A DNA stretch of 64,000 bases from Holdemania massiliensis. GTDB lineage: Bacteria; Bacillota_I; Bacilli_A; Erysipelotrichales; Erysipelotrichaceae. The translations under genes and the position numbers were made by a program. The DNA lies in assembly GCF_022440805.1 (NCBI RefSeq), contig NZ_JAKNTK010000001.1, positions 1,860,001 through 1,924,000 of the forward strand, written 5' to 3'. The notes under the pieces were generated by a model. The model was not told where the DNA came from and did not search any database. It worked only from the letters and a program-made list of their open reading frames with translations. How positions within the stretch are numbered: position 1 is the first letter of the stretch; each line of letters starts with the position of its first letter. Shown here one piece after another: positions 17,452 to 26,287 of the stretch.

Positions 17452-18126
17452 ATGGAATACTTGAAATTAATCGGCATTCTGATCATTGTGGTCGGATTTG
17501 CCTTAAAGTGGGACGTCATTGCGGTCGTTCTGATCTCTGGCTTAGTCACCGGACTTGTTTCAGGATTGGATTTTATTCAGATCTTGGAGATTATGGGGAA
17601 ATCGTTTGTGGATAACCGGCTGATGTCGATCTTTTTGATCAGCTTTCCGGCGATTGCCCTGATCGAACGCTACGGCATGAAGGAGCGGGCTGCGGAATTG
17701 ATCGGCAAGATAAAAAACGCAACGGCCGGCAAGGTCTTGTCTATTTATATGGTTGTTCGGATTTTGGCTTCAGCGATGTCAATTCGATTAGGCGGTCATG
17801 TACAGTTTGTCCGGCCGCTGATTCTGCCGATGAGTGAAGCTGCAGGGCAAACCTCTATCAAAAAGCCGCTGAACGAAAAGCAGCGTGAACGGATTAAAGG
17901 TCTGGCCGCGGCAGTGGAAAACTATGGTAACTTTTTTGGTCAAAACATTTTCTTAGGCAACAGCGGCGTTCTGTTGATTCAGGGGACTTTGGCTGCGGCC
18001 GGATATGAGGTGACGCTGGGTTCGATTGCGCAGGCTTCAATTCCGGTCGGGATCGTTGTCACGCTCTTTACGATTATCCAGGTCTTATTGGCTGATCGCA
18101 AGCTGAAAAAGGAGGTGCAGGCATAA
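17452..18126 (+). CDS. DUF969-family membrane protein, probable 5-oxoproline transporter subunit
   Basis: A 224-residue membrane protein (MEYLKLIGILIIVVGFALKW, then ALIERYGMKERAAELI and the ASAMSIRLGGHVQFVRP stretch) of the DUF969 family. DUF969 and DUF979 proteins usually occur as a pair beside pyroglutamyl peptidase, which has led to the view that they transport 5-oxoproline (pyroglutamate). That arrangement is complete here: DUF969, DUF979 (one-base overlap), then pcp. Direction of transport cannot be told from sequence. Confidence 0.8.
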   Translation: MEYLKLIGILIIVVGFALKWDVIAVVLISGLVTGLVSGLDFIQILEIMGKSFVDNRLMSIFLISFPAIALIERYGMKERAAELIGKIKNATAGKVLSIYMVVRILASAMSIRLGGHVQFVRPLILPMSEAAGQTSIKKPLNEKQRERIKGLAAAVENYGNFFGQNIFLGNSGVLLIQGTLAAAGYEVTLGSIAQASIPVGIVVTLFTIIQVLLADRKLKKEVQA

Positions 18127-19280
18127 TGGATTTAAAAACAGTGCTGAATTGGGGCAGTGAAATCATTTTCTGCCTGTGCGGACTGGTCAGCTTTAACGCC
18201 GCATGGCGCGGGCTGCAGAACGAGAAGTGCCGGATCGGTACGTTTGCTTTCTGGACGATTCTCGGTTTGATTTTTATTCTGGGGCCTTATCTGCCCTATG
18301 CGCTGACGGGAGCTTTGCTTCTGGTGTTGGGCTGTCTGACGGCGGCTAAACAAGTGCAGATGGGAAAATTTGTTCCTTCGGAAGCGGCATTCCGCAAGGC
18401 GCAGGCGGATAAGCTGGGCAACAAGATCTTTCTGCCGGCAATCACGATCGGCGTTGTTGCACTGGTGCTGTCGATGCTGAAATTTTCCGGCAATTCACCG
18501 GTCATTTCGTTTCCGTTAGTTTGGGGATTGATTCCGGCTGCGGTTTTGATCGTCTGGGCTGGTTTGAAGTTTGTAGGCGCAAAGAAACAGGAAGTGCAGG
18601 CAGCCCGCAGCGCGCAGCGTCAGGCTGGGCAGTTAGCGATTGCCGGTGTGATTTTAGCTGCGGTGACCTTTGTCTTATCTCAGCTTCAATTCACTGTTGC
18701 GGAAGGAGGCGTTTCGTTTCCATTCGCTCTGGCAATTGGTTTAGCTTCGATTTTAGCTTATCTGATCGGTGTGGCAATCACTAGGCCGAAGTTTGCGGAT
18801 ACGCGGGATGATACTGCGCGGCTGTTGATGACGGTGGGGGCTGCCAGCCTGCTGCCGCAGCTGTTAGGTGCTTTGGGCTCAGTCTTTACAGAAGCCGGTG
18901 TCGGGGCAGTCATTTCCGGCATCATGGCGAATGTGGTGCCGCAGGGCAGTATTGTTCTCGGCGTCATTGTGTATGTAGCTGGGATGGTGCTGTTTACGAT
19001 GGTTATGGGCAATGCCTTTGCGGCGTTTTCCGTCATCACCGTTGGAATTGGCGTACCGTTTGTCATTCTGCAGGGCGGAGATCCGGCGATTGTTGGTGCC
19101 TTGGGCATGACGGCGGGTTTCTGCGGAACACTGATGACGCCGATGGCCGCCAATTTCAACATTGTTCCGGCAGCGGTGCTGGAAACGAAGGACAAGTATA
19201 CGGTGATCAAGGCTCAGCTGCCGATGGCACTGGTGATGATTGTCGTACATGTTATCCTCATGCTGGTGCTGGCTTTCTAA
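18126..19280 (+). CDS. DUF979-family membrane protein, probable 5-oxoproline transporter subunit
   Basis: A 384-residue protein with about ten hydrophobic segments, opening MDLKTVLNWGSEIIFCLCG and ending with a conserved GMTAGFCGTLMTPMAANFN stretch, as expected for DUF979. GGAGG upstream of its ATG lies within the DUF969 coding region and the two genes overlap by one base, indicating a tightly coupled complex. With pcp 79 bases downstream, the likely job is handling of pyroglutamate released from peptides. Confidence 0.8.
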   Translation: MDLKTVLNWGSEIIFCLCGLVSFNAAWRGLQNEKCRIGTFAFWTILGLIFILGPYLPYALTGALLLVLGCLTAAKQVQMGKFVPSEAAFRKAQADKLGNKIFLPAITIGVVALVLSMLKFSGNSPVISFPLVWGLIPAAVLIVWAGLKFVGAKKQEVQAARSAQRQAGQLAIAGVILAAVTFVLSQLQFTVAEGGVSFPFALAIGLASILAYLIGVAITRPKFADTRDDTARLLMTVGAASLLPQLLGALGSVFTEAGVGAVISGIMANVVPQGSIVLGVIVYVAGMVLFTMVMGNAFAAFSVITVGIGVPFVILQGGDPAIVGALGMTAGFCGTLMTPMAANFNIVPAAVLETKDKYTVIKAQLPMALVMIVVHVILMLVLAF

Positions 19281-19359
19281 ATTCAAGTATTTCTCAGCAT
19301 CTTTGCGTAGGGTAAAATCGCAGATTTTGAAGTAAAAAATACACAAGGAGGACAGATCA

Positions 19360-20001
19360 ATGAAAATATTAGTGACAGGCTTTGACCCTTTTGGCGGAGA
19401 GTCCATCAATCCGGCGATTGAATCTGTTAAGCGGCTGCCGGAGGTGATCGGCGGAGCGCAGATTGTGAAACTGGAAATTCCAACCGTTGTCCATAAGTCG
19501 TTAGCGGTCATCCGCGAGGCCATTCTCAAAGAAGATCCGGATATGATCTTATCCATCGGTCAGGCCGGCGGACGGGCAGAGATTACAGTGGAGCGGGTCG
19601 GCATCAATGTTGATGATTGCCGGATCAGCGACAATGAAGGCAATCAGCCGGTGGATGAGCCTATCTATGCCGATGGGCCGGATGCTTACTTTGTAACGCT
19701 GCCGATCAAGGCGATGGTGAAGGCGATGCAGGAAGCGGGCATTCCCGCCTCGGTTTCCAACAGTGCCGGAACGTTTGTATGCAATCATGTGACTTACGGC
19801 GTCCGTTATCTGATTGAAAAAGAATTTCCGGGCAAGCGCTCCGGGTTCATTCATATTCCGTATCTGCCATCGCAGGCGGCATCAAAAAAAGCGATGCCGT
19901 CGATGGAACTGGACACGATTGTCCGAGGATTAACGGCAGCGATTGAAGCGATGATCGAACATCAGGAAGATGTGAAGATTACCGGCGGAACAATCTGTTA
20001 A
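19360..20001 (+). CDS. pcp: Pyroglutamyl-peptidase I
   Basis: A 213-residue cysteine peptidase (family C15) removing N-terminal 5-oxoproline from peptides. It has the family start KILVTGFDPFGGESINPA, the catalytic glutamate region GQAGGRAEITVERVG, the nucleophile cysteine in SNSAGTFVCNHVTYG and the histidine in HIPYLPSQA. AAGGAGG precedes the ATG by nine bases. Placed after DUF969/DUF979, it supplies the substrate these membrane proteins are thought to move. Confidence 0.96.
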   Translation: MKILVTGFDPFGGESINPAIESVKRLPEVIGGAQIVKLEIPTVVHKSLAVIREAILKEDPDMILSIGQAGGRAEITVERVGINVDDCRISDNEGNQPVDEPIYADGPDAYFVTLPIKAMVKAMQEAGIPASVSNSAGTFVCNHVTYGVRYLIEKEFPGKRSGFIHIPYLPSQAASKKAMPSMELDTIVRGLTAAIEAMIEHQEDVKITGGTIC

Positions 20002-20024
20002 AGAAGCAGTACGGGGGCTGAATT

Positions 20025-21914
20025 ATGAAAATTGCGTTAGGACAAATCAAGGTTAAGCAAGGACAGCCGACGGAGAATCTTGCAGCTATGCGCCGTATGA
20101 TTGAACAGGCTAAAGCTGAACATGCGGATCTGATCGTTTTTCCGGAAATGGCACTGAGCGGATACTGTCTGCAGGATCAATGGCTGGATCTGGACTGGTG
20201 TCGGAATCTGGACAGCTTCAACGATGAACTTCTGGCCTTGTCCGAGGGAATCGGGATTCTCTATGGTAATCTGTGGAATAAACCGCTGGGGCAGGCAGTC
20301 TGTGGCCGTGACGGTCGTCCGATCCGCTGCAATGCCGCGTATTTCTATTATAACCAAAAATGGGTGAAGAAAGAAAAGGGTGCGTTGGATGGGATTTACA
20401 TCAAACATCTCAATCCGGATTATCGGGTTTTTGATGATTCCCGTTATTTTCTTTCCGGAATTGAGATTGCGATGCGCAATCAAAAAGCCGTCGATTCCAT
20501 GATCAGTCCGTTTCTGTTTGAGAAGGACGGAAAAACATGGCGGATCGGCGTTGAGATTTGCGAAGATCTGTGGAGCGATGATTATGCGCTGGATGTGACG
20601 GAAACTTATCTGCGTCAGGATGTGGATCTGATCATCAATTTGTCCTGTTCGCCATGGACAGTCAATAAGGAACACTCCCGTGATAAACGAGTGAAATCCC
20701 ATGCTGAAAAAGCGTCGGGACACTTTGTACCGCTGGTGTATGTCAATGCCTGTGGTATGCAGAATAATGGCAAGAATGTCATGGTGTTTGACGGTGACAG
20801 CACGATTTATGGAGAAAACGGCGATCGTCAAGTTTCATTGAATGATACGTTTGAAGCAGAATGCCGAACCTGTTCGCTGCATGAGCATCAGACGATTTCA
20901 CGGCAGCCTGAATCCAAGCTGATGACGGCTTTGGTTTGTGCGATCCGCGAATTTGATCAGCAGATGTTTTCGCCGAAGATGAAATGGATCGTTGGTTTGT
21001 CCGGCGGTCTGGACAGCAGTATTACGTCGGCACTATTGGTTTATGCTTTAGGAGCGGAGCGGGTCGTTGGCTACAACATGGCCAGCCGCTATAACAGTCT
21101 GACGACCAAAAACAACGCAAAGGCTCTGGCAAATCGGCTAGGCATAACCATCCGCGAGGGCAGTATTGAGAAGATTGTGGATGCAACGGTGGAAACGCTG
21201 CAGGACTATGGCTATCCGCAGGCTGAGGGGCTGGCGCTTGAAAATATCCAGGCCCGCCTGCGCGGCCACCTGTTGTCCAGCTTTGCGTCGATGGAAAACG
21301 GTGTGATCGTCAACAATGGCAACAAGGTCGAGGCGGCCTTGGGTTACTGCACGTTGTATGGCGATGCCATCGGTGCGCTCTCGCCGATTGCGGATTGCAC
21401 GAAGGTGCAGTTGTTTGATTTAGCGAAACAAATCAATGCTGCATTTGGCAAAACGATCATTCCGGACAATCTGCTTCCGGAAATTCAGGGTGATTCACTG
21501 ATCTGGGAATTCCCGCCGTCTGCGGAATTAAAAACGGATCAGCGGGATCCGATGAAGTGGTTCTATCATGACTGGCTGATTGGCAAGCTGACAGAATACC
21601 CAAGCGCACAGGTCGAGGAAATCATGGAAGATTATCTTGACGGAACGCTGCAGGACAGTGAAATGGGGCGTTGGATCCGTTATTATGGCCTGGATGATCC
21701 GGAAGCCTTTATTCAGGATTTAGAATGGGTATTGCGGACGATGAAGGGAGCCGTATTCAAGCGGATTCAGTTCCCGCCGATTGTGATGATAAGCCGCGGT
21801 GCTTTCGGCAATGATGTGCGGGAGGCTCAGATGCGTCCGGAAACAACCCATCGCTATCGTGAGCTTCGGGAAAAGATATTAGCGCTGAAAAAACCAAGTT
21901 CACTGGGAAAATAA
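20025..21914 (+). CDS. nadE: Glutamine-dependent NAD+ synthetase
   Basis: A 629-residue enzyme with an N-terminal nitrilase-type glutaminase domain (catalytic triad regions FPEMALSGYCLQD, the lysine in KKEKGAL/IYIKHLNPDYR, and cysteine in GVEICEDLW) and a C-terminal ATP-pyrophosphatase domain (VGLSGGLDSSITSALLV). It converts nicotinate adenine dinucleotide, ATP and glutamine to NAD+. It begins 23 bases after pcp and may share its transcript. A strong terminator follows. Confidence 0.95.
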   Translation: MKIALGQIKVKQGQPTENLAAMRRMIEQAKAEHADLIVFPEMALSGYCLQDQWLDLDWCRNLDSFNDELLALSEGIGILYGNLWNKPLGQAVCGRDGRPIRCNAAYFYYNQKWVKKEKGALDGIYIKHLNPDYRVFDDSRYFLSGIEIAMRNQKAVDSMISPFLFEKDGKTWRIGVEICEDLWSDDYALDVTETYLRQDVDLIINLSCSPWTVNKEHSRDKRVKSHAEKASGHFVPLVYVNACGMQNNGKNVMVFDGDSTIYGENGDRQVSLNDTFEAECRTCSLHEHQTISRQPESKLMTALVCAIREFDQQMFSPKMKWIVGLSGGLDSSITSALLVYALGAERVVGYNMASRYNSLTTKNNAKALANRLGITIREGSIEKIVDATVETLQDYGYPQAEGLALENIQARLRGHLLSSFASMENGVIVNNGNKVEAALGYCTLYGDAIGALSPIADCTKVQLFDLAKQINAAFGKTIIPDNLLPEIQGDSLIWEFPPSAELKTDQRDPMKWFYHDWLIGKLTEYPSAQVEEIMEDYLDGTLQDSEMGRWIRYYGLDDPEAFIQDLEWVLRTMKGAVFKRIQFPPIVMISRGAFGNDVREAQMRPETTHRYRELREKILALKKPSSLGK

Positions 21915-21943
21915 AGTAATCTTAAAGTAATAAAGAGGCAAAG

Positions 21944-21992
21944 AAAAAGCTGAGGAGGACAGATATAATCCTGTTTCCCTCAGCTTTTTTTG
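21944..21992. terminator. Bidirectional terminator between nadE and the SDR gene
   Basis: AAAAAGCTGAGG at 21944-21955 and CCTCAGCTTTTT at 21978-21989 form the stem; the A-rich and T-rich flanks let it serve both converging genes. An inner GGACAG/CTGT pairing extends the hairpin. Confidence 0.9.
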
Positions 21993-22006
21993 TGAAACTG
22001 GGTTTG

Positions 22007-22810
22007 TTAATGCTTTTGTTCAGCGCTTAAATCAATCATGTCTGCGAAGACCGGGGTCGGCAGGCCAAAACCTCCATGAACGGCCATCACCTGACCTGTT
22101 GTATAGGCGGATTCGTCACTGGCGAAGTAAACAACTGCCGCGGCAATTTCTTCCGGTTTGCCCATTCGTTTGATCGGTGTGTGGCGCAGGAAGAATTCCT
22201 GAAATTCCGGGGACATGTTGTTCATCACGGCGTCGGTTGCGGTCTGTCCTGGACAAACGACATTGACACGGATGTTGCTGCGAGCTGTCTGCACGGCAAT
22301 GTTTTTAGAAAGGTAGATGATCGCATCTTTGCTTACCGCATACCCAATTCGGGCAATATCCGGGGTTAGGCCGCCGATCGAACTGATGTTGATAATGCTT
22401 CCTCCGCCTTGCTTTTTCATGTGCGGGATGACAGCTTGGCTGCTGACATAGACACTGGCCAGATTGATGTTGACAGTCGATTGGAAATCTTCCCATTTCG
22501 TATGTTCAATATCGAGATCAGTTTGAGGATTGGAGGTACCAAAATTGTTGACCAGTACATCAATTCGACCTTCAAGTTTGATCACTTCTTCGATCATTGT
22601 CCGATAAGAATCCAGCTTGGTCGCATCGTTGTAGACCGTGTGGACATGATAACCTTTCTGATTCAATTCTTCAGCTCGCTGCTGAGCTAGGTCTAAATTG
22701 CGAGCCGCCATATAAACGATTGCGCCTTCCATGGCGCAGGCCTGGACGGTAGCCAAACCAATGCCTCGAGTCGAGGCAGTAACCAATACTACTTTGTTTT
22801 GTAATCGCAT
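22007..22810 (-). CDS. Short-chain dehydrogenase, probable 7-alpha-hydroxysteroid dehydrogenase
   Basis: A 267-residue SDR with the cofactor loop TASTRGIG, the NNFG motif, catalytic serine in NISSIGG and YAVSK (Tyr-x3-Lys). From memory, the opening MRLQNKVVLVTASTRGIGLA, the YNDATK and IDVLVNNFG stretches and the tail FFLRHTPIKRMG...YFASDESAYTTGQ closely follow the clostridial NADP-dependent 7-alpha-HSDH, which oxidises the 7-alpha-hydroxyl of bile acids; the arginine after beta-2 (AARN) suits NADP(H). The generic alternative is another SDR, so substrate is an inference. TTGG/AAAGGAG lies before the ATG; the gene is monocistronic and convergent with nadE. Confidence 0.7.
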   Translation of the reverse strand: MRLQNKVVLVTASTRGIGLATVQACAMEGAIVYMAARNLDLAQQRAEELNQKGYHVHTVYNDATKLDSYRTMIEEVIKLEGRIDVLVNNFGTSNPQTDLDIEHTKWEDFQSTVNINLASVYVSSQAVIPHMKKQGGGSIINISSIGGLTPDIARIGYAVSKDAIIYLSKNIAVQTARSNIRVNVVCPGQTATDAVMNNMSPEFQEFFLRHTPIKRMGKPEEIAAAVVYFASDESAYTTGQVMAVHGGFGLPTPVFADMIDLSAEQKH

Positions 22811-22939
22811 TTTTTTCTCCTTTGGATAGTGTAGGTATTATAAGTCAGATTCTGAAAAAAGAAAATCGAAATGCCCCGCTGAAAGGTTGAAAATCGAACA
22901 TAAGTCAAACCCAGAGGCGAAGATGTGATCTTTAATGGA

Positions 22940-22992
22940 ACAAAAAGAAAACAGCGCGGAGCGGGAAACGATATATTCTCTCCTGACGCTGT
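22940..22992 (-). terminator. Terminator after the aldolase gene
   Basis: On the minus strand, ACAGCG (22992-22987) and CGCTGT (22956-22951) close a long hairpin with an inner GGAGAGAA/TTTCCC pairing, followed by TTTCTTTTTG. It lies 26 bases after the aldolase stop. Confidence 0.6.
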
Positions 22993-23017
22993 ATTCTAAT
23001 ATTATATTGAAATGAAA

Positions 23018-23905
23018 TTATTGAACAGAAGCATCGTAAATCGATTCAATCGAAGATTTCAGCAGGGCGTTGAATTCTTCATCGGTTTGCTGAGCCTTAA
23101 GACCTTCGGTTAAAGCACGGGAGAAGCTGGCGATCAGGCCTGGATTGCGCGCCAGTTTTTCGTTGGCTTCCTTGCGGGAATAGCCGCCGGATAAGGCAAC
23201 GACACGCACAACATGCGGATCTTCCATCAAGTCACCGTAAAAGCCATCAACGGTCGGAATCGAAAGCTTAAACATCAAGCGGACATCCTCTGTTAATTTG
23301 GCCAGATGCTGCTGGATTTCAGCTTTCAGCAGCAGCTCACATTTTTCCTTGTCGGCAATGGTAATGTCAACTTCCGGCTCCAGAATTGGAACGAAACCAG
23401 CTTTGGCAATTTCCAAGCCGATTTCAAATTGCTGGGCTACAATAGCATGGATTCCAGCAGGATCGGCTTCCTTGATGACTGAGCGCATTTTAGTGCCAAA
23501 AATATGCCGATCTTGGGCTCGTTCAAGCAACTCCTTCAGATTCGGAATCGGCTTCATCAGCTGAACACCGTTTTCCAGTGGGGCTAATCCTTTATCTACT
23601 TTTAAGATTGGAAGAATCCCTTTCTTTTCCCACAGATAATCAGCGGTATACTGTCCTTCAATCTGACGATCCATGGTCATTTCAAAGAGGATAGCGGCCA
23701 GAATGTGTTCGCTGGTAAAGGCCGGACTGGTGATAATGCGAGTTCTCATCTGGTGGATCAGATCGAACATCGCTTCTTCACCCTCATACTGATCTTCCTC
23801 AATTCCATACAGCCGAAGTGCTTTCGGTGTACTTCCTCCACTTTGGTCCAGAGCGGCGATAAAGCCTTTGGCGGAATGCATACGATTCAGTTGTTCTTGA
23901 TTCAT
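23018..23905 (-). CDS. fda: Fructose-bisphosphate aldolase, class I
   Basis: A 295-residue class I aldolase of the staphylococcal type: MHSAKGFIAALDQSGGSTPKAL at the start (quoted partly), the Schiff-base lysine region LKVDKGLAPL, and EPEVDI and VRVVALSGGYSRKEAN towards the C-terminus. It cleaves fructose 1,6-bisphosphate without a metal ion. GGAGGG sits eight to nine bases before the ATG. The gene is alone, with its own terminator, and is divergent from rlmD across about 160 bases of non-coding DNA. Confidence 0.92.
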   Translation of the reverse strand: MNQEQLNRMHSAKGFIAALDQSGGSTPKALRLYGIEEDQYEGEEAMFDLIHQMRTRIITSPAFTSEHILAAILFEMTMDRQIEGQYTADYLWEKKGILPILKVDKGLAPLENGVQLMKPIPNLKELLERAQDRHIFGTKMRSVIKEADPAGIHAIVAQQFEIGLEIAKAGFVPILEPEVDITIADKEKCELLLKAEIQQHLAKLTEDVRLMFKLSIPTVDGFYGDLMEDPHVVRVVALSGGYSRKEANEKLARNPGLIASFSRALTEGLKAQQTDEEFNALLKSSIESIYDASVQ

Positions 23906-24065
23906 GCGAAACCCTCCTTTTCTCTTGCCCGGGATGATTCAGTTCATCTCTAAACTCATGATAGCACTTTCTTTTTAAAATATCTACGATATCTCACTAG
24001 ACATCGGGATAATTAAACACTGCCGAGCAGGACTGTTTTATGATATGATGTACAAGGTGATAACA

Positions 24066-25487
24066 ATGAAGGAAAAAAAGAAAGAAACGAATAAAGTACT
24101 AAAAAAAGCACCTAAAAAAGAACTGAAGAAGGAACAAAAGAAGGAACCTACGTATATATTAAAAACGATCTGTTCGGGACTGGATGTTTCCGGCAAGGGA
24201 ATTGTTAAGATCAAAAATGACAAGGTTTTGATTGAAAATCTGCTTCCCCAAGAGGAGGTAGAGTTGGAATATACGATCAGAAAAGAGCCTAAGGTGATCT
24301 CTGCGATGCGCTTAAGCGAAAGTGCTGATCGGGTAAAGTCACGCTGTCGGATTTTTGATCGCTGTGGCGGATGTCAACTTCAGCATCTGAACTATAAAGC
24401 TCAGTTGGAATGGAAAAAGGAAAAGGTACAATCACTTTTAGGCCGCTATGGACAGGTTCAGGAGATTCTGGGAATGGAGGAACCATGGGCATACCGCAAC
24501 AAGGTGATTGCTACGTTTTCATTGAATAAGAAGGGCAAGGTGATCGCCGGCATCTATGAAGAGGACAGCCATCAGGTTGTGCCTTATTCAGAATGCTGGA
24601 TTCAAGATGCGCTGGCAGCAAAGATTTTAAATACTTTGTGTGAACTGATGACAAAATTCAGGATCGAACCGTATGATGAAGATAAACGAACAGGATTAGT
24701 CCGTCATTGTTTGATTCGAATTGGTCATGTCAGCCGTGAAGTGCTGGTTTGTCTTGTGTGTGCTTCTCCGATTTTCCCAGCACGAAAACAATTGGTTCAG
24801 CAGCTGCGCAGCCAGCATCCGGAGATTACAACGATTGTCATGAATGTCAATAACCGCAGTACAAGTATTGTCCTGGGACAGCAGGAACGAGTGTTGAGCG
24901 GAACGGGCAAAATTCAGGATCAGCTGTGTGGTCTGCGGTTTTCCATTACCGCGAAGTCTTTTTATCAGATCAATACGCAGCAGACCGAAATCCTGTATTA
25001 TAAAGCCATGGAACTGGCAAATTTAACCGGTCAGGAACGTGTTCTGGACGCTTATTGTGGGATTGGAACGATCAGTCTGGTCGCTGCTCAGAAGGCAAAA
25101 GAGGTAGTCGGTGTCGAGGTAAACCCGGTTTCGATTAAAAATGCGATAGAGAATGCCCGCGTAAATCATATTCGCAATGCTTGGTTTGTGGAGGCTGACG
25201 CTGGCTTGTTTATGGAACAAGCAGCTCGGGAAGGGCAACGGTACGACGTTGTGTTGATGGATCCTCCACGCTCAGGCGCGGATGAGCGATTCTTAAAGTC
25301 TTTGTGTCAGCTGAGTCCGGATCGGATTGTTTATATTTCATGCAATCCTTCCACACAGGCAAGAGATCTGCGTCATTTAACTCACGAAGGGTATCAGGTG
25401 GAAGCGATTGTTCCCGTAGATTTATTTCCGATGACAGTTCATGTGGAAACGATTGTATTAATGTCAAAAGTGAGCCCTAACAAGTAA
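24066..25487 (+). CDS. rlmD: 23S rRNA (uracil-5-)-methyltransferase, RlmD/RumA family
   Basis: A 473-residue SAM-dependent RNA m5U methyltransferase. After a lysine-rich N-terminal tail of about 35 residues comes a TRAM-like domain, then the [4Fe-4S] cysteines in CRIFDRCGGCQLQH (about residues 93-106), the SAM-binding DAYCGIGTISLVAA, VLMDPPRSGAD, and the nucleophile cysteine in VYISCNPSTQ. RlmD or the related RlmCD modify 23S rRNA. Start chosen at 24066 because AAGGTGAT lies just upstream; an ATG at 24045 overlaps the likely -10. Three to five base runs of AAA in the tail give the odd lysine stretch. Confidence 0.92.
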   Translation: MKEKKKETNKVLKKAPKKELKKEQKKEPTYILKTICSGLDVSGKGIVKIKNDKVLIENLLPQEEVELEYTIRKEPKVISAMRLSESADRVKSRCRIFDRCGGCQLQHLNYKAQLEWKKEKVQSLLGRYGQVQEILGMEEPWAYRNKVIATFSLNKKGKVIAGIYEEDSHQVVPYSECWIQDALAAKILNTLCELMTKFRIEPYDEDKRTGLVRHCLIRIGHVSREVLVCLVCASPIFPARKQLVQQLRSQHPEITTIVMNVNNRSTSIVLGQQERVLSGTGKIQDQLCGLRFSITAKSFYQINTQQTEILYYKAMELANLTGQERVLDAYCGIGTISLVAAQKAKEVVGVEVNPVSIKNAIENARVNHIRNAWFVEADAGLFMEQAAREGQRYDVVLMDPPRSGADERFLKSLCQLSPDRIVYISCNPSTQARDLRHLTHEGYQVEAIVPVDLFPMTVHVETIVLMSKVSPNK

Positions 25488-25502
25488 ATAAAGTGTAGTA
25501 AA

Positions 25503-25566
25503 TAAAAGGCTTATTCAGTTCATATCGTTAAACTGTTGATACGGTACCGGAAAAGCCTTTATTTTC
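25503..25566 (+). terminator. Terminator after rlmD
   Basis: AAAAGGCTT near 25505-25513 pairs with AAAGCCTTT near 25553-25561 across a long, itself partly paired loop, followed by ATTTTC. Confidence 0.6.
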
Positions 25567-25640
25567 ATGTTCAACAATGGCTTTGTGGGAACTGATTTAT
25601 AAAGTAAGGTTGACACTAGGGGGTAGATAATATTGAAAAA

Positions 25641-25657
25641 TGAACCCTAAGGGTTCA
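25641..25657. promoter_or_regulatory. 17-base perfect palindrome
   Basis: TGAACCCT-A-AGGGTTCA reads the same on both strands. It lies in the AT-rich stretch between rlmD and the HTH/RhuM pair, 26 bases after a TTGACA. Its look is that of an operator, but no dependent gene is intact nearby. Confidence 0.4.
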
Positions 25658-25680
25658 CCATGTAACGATAGAGTATAAAG

Positions 25681-25715
25681 AAAAACAGCGACTGGATAAC
25701 TGGTATCCAGCGCTG
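25681..25715 (-). terminator. Minus-strand terminator of a decayed gene
   Basis: CAGCG-CTGGAT-(7)-ATCCAG-T-CGCTG on the minus strand forms an 11-pair hairpin with one bulge, followed by TTTTTCTTT. It lies nine bases after the stop of the decayed minus-strand gene. Confidence 0.65.
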
Positions 25716-25723
25716 CATGTGCA

Positions 25724-25900
25724 TTAGCGGTAATTCCTATTGTAAAGTTCCTTCGCATAGGATTGCATCTTCTTCATGTAATTGTACGCCTTGGATTTTC
25801 CTTTTTTAAATCAATCTACTTAAGCACATTGCTAATCTGTGGATCTTCCATAAGAAGCGAGAAGATGATTTTTGGATCATTTGGGGTTTTTGTTTAAGTC
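25724..25900 (-). pseudogene. 3' remnant of an unknown gene
   Basis: On the minus strand two out-of-frame pieces read like one C-terminal region: PNDPKIIFSLLMEDPQISN, then, after a frameshift, KAYNYMKKMQSYAKELYNR ending in a stop at 25724-25726. A strong terminator follows in the right place. No start or intact domain remains and I cannot name the family. It marks decay at the left side of the AT-rich patch. Confidence 0.4.
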
Positions 25901-25990
25901 AGGGATTTAAATCGAGACTAAGGTCTAAAAATTTATATTGAAATAGTAGGCACTATGTGGAAATGATAGGCTGCTTATTTTTTTGATGCG

Positions 25991-26019
25991 TTGAAAAAAA
26001 TATGGAAATTAGGTATAAT
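25991..26019 (+). promoter_or_regulatory. Promoter of the HTH/RhuM pair
   Basis: TTGAAA at 25991-25996 and TATAAT at 26014-26019 are exactly 17 bases apart, with the HTH gene starting 44 bases downstream. Confidence 0.75.
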
Positions 26020-26062
26020 AAATTATCTAATGAGTGTAATTTCTTAGACAGAAGAGAATTGT

Positions 26063-26275
26063 ATGCTAAAAAATAATATAGAAGTGGACGTAAAGATAAA
26101 ATGCATAGAGGAGAGCATGACACAGACTCAGCTTGCAGAGCAGATTAAAACGACAAGTCCGTATGTCAACCGTATTATCAAAAAGCAGGACGGTGTTGTA
26201 AACAAAACCTTTGTGCAGATGCTGGAAGCATTGGGATATGATATTGAATTAACATATGTGAAGCGAGAAGATTAG
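26063..26275 (+). CDS. Small XRE-type helix-turn-helix protein
   Basis: A 70-residue protein almost entirely made of an XRE/Cro helix-turn-helix (SMTQTQLAEQIKTTSPYVNRI, quoted in part) followed by VQMLEALGYDIELTYV. It is encoded 12 bases upstream of the RhuM gene, behind a good promoter, and is AT-rich like it. The arrangement recalls regulator or antitoxin genes placed before their partner. Whether it represses its own promoter is an inference; the start lacks a strong ribosome-binding site (AGAAGAG only). Confidence 0.7.
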   Translation: MLKNNIEVDVKIKCIEESMTQTQLAEQIKTTSPYVNRIIKKQDGVVNKTFVQMLEALGYDIELTYVKRED

Positions 26276-26287
26276 GAGGATACCACA

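Noticed and set aside
24045..24065. Earlier ATG for rlmD
   Set aside because: It has no ribosome-binding site and lies on the likely -10 sequence; AAGGTGAT before 24066 is better.
25681..25715. Operator or repeat element on the plus strand
   Set aside because: The hairpin is followed by a T-run on the minus strand and lies right after a minus-strand remnant, so a terminator explains it better.
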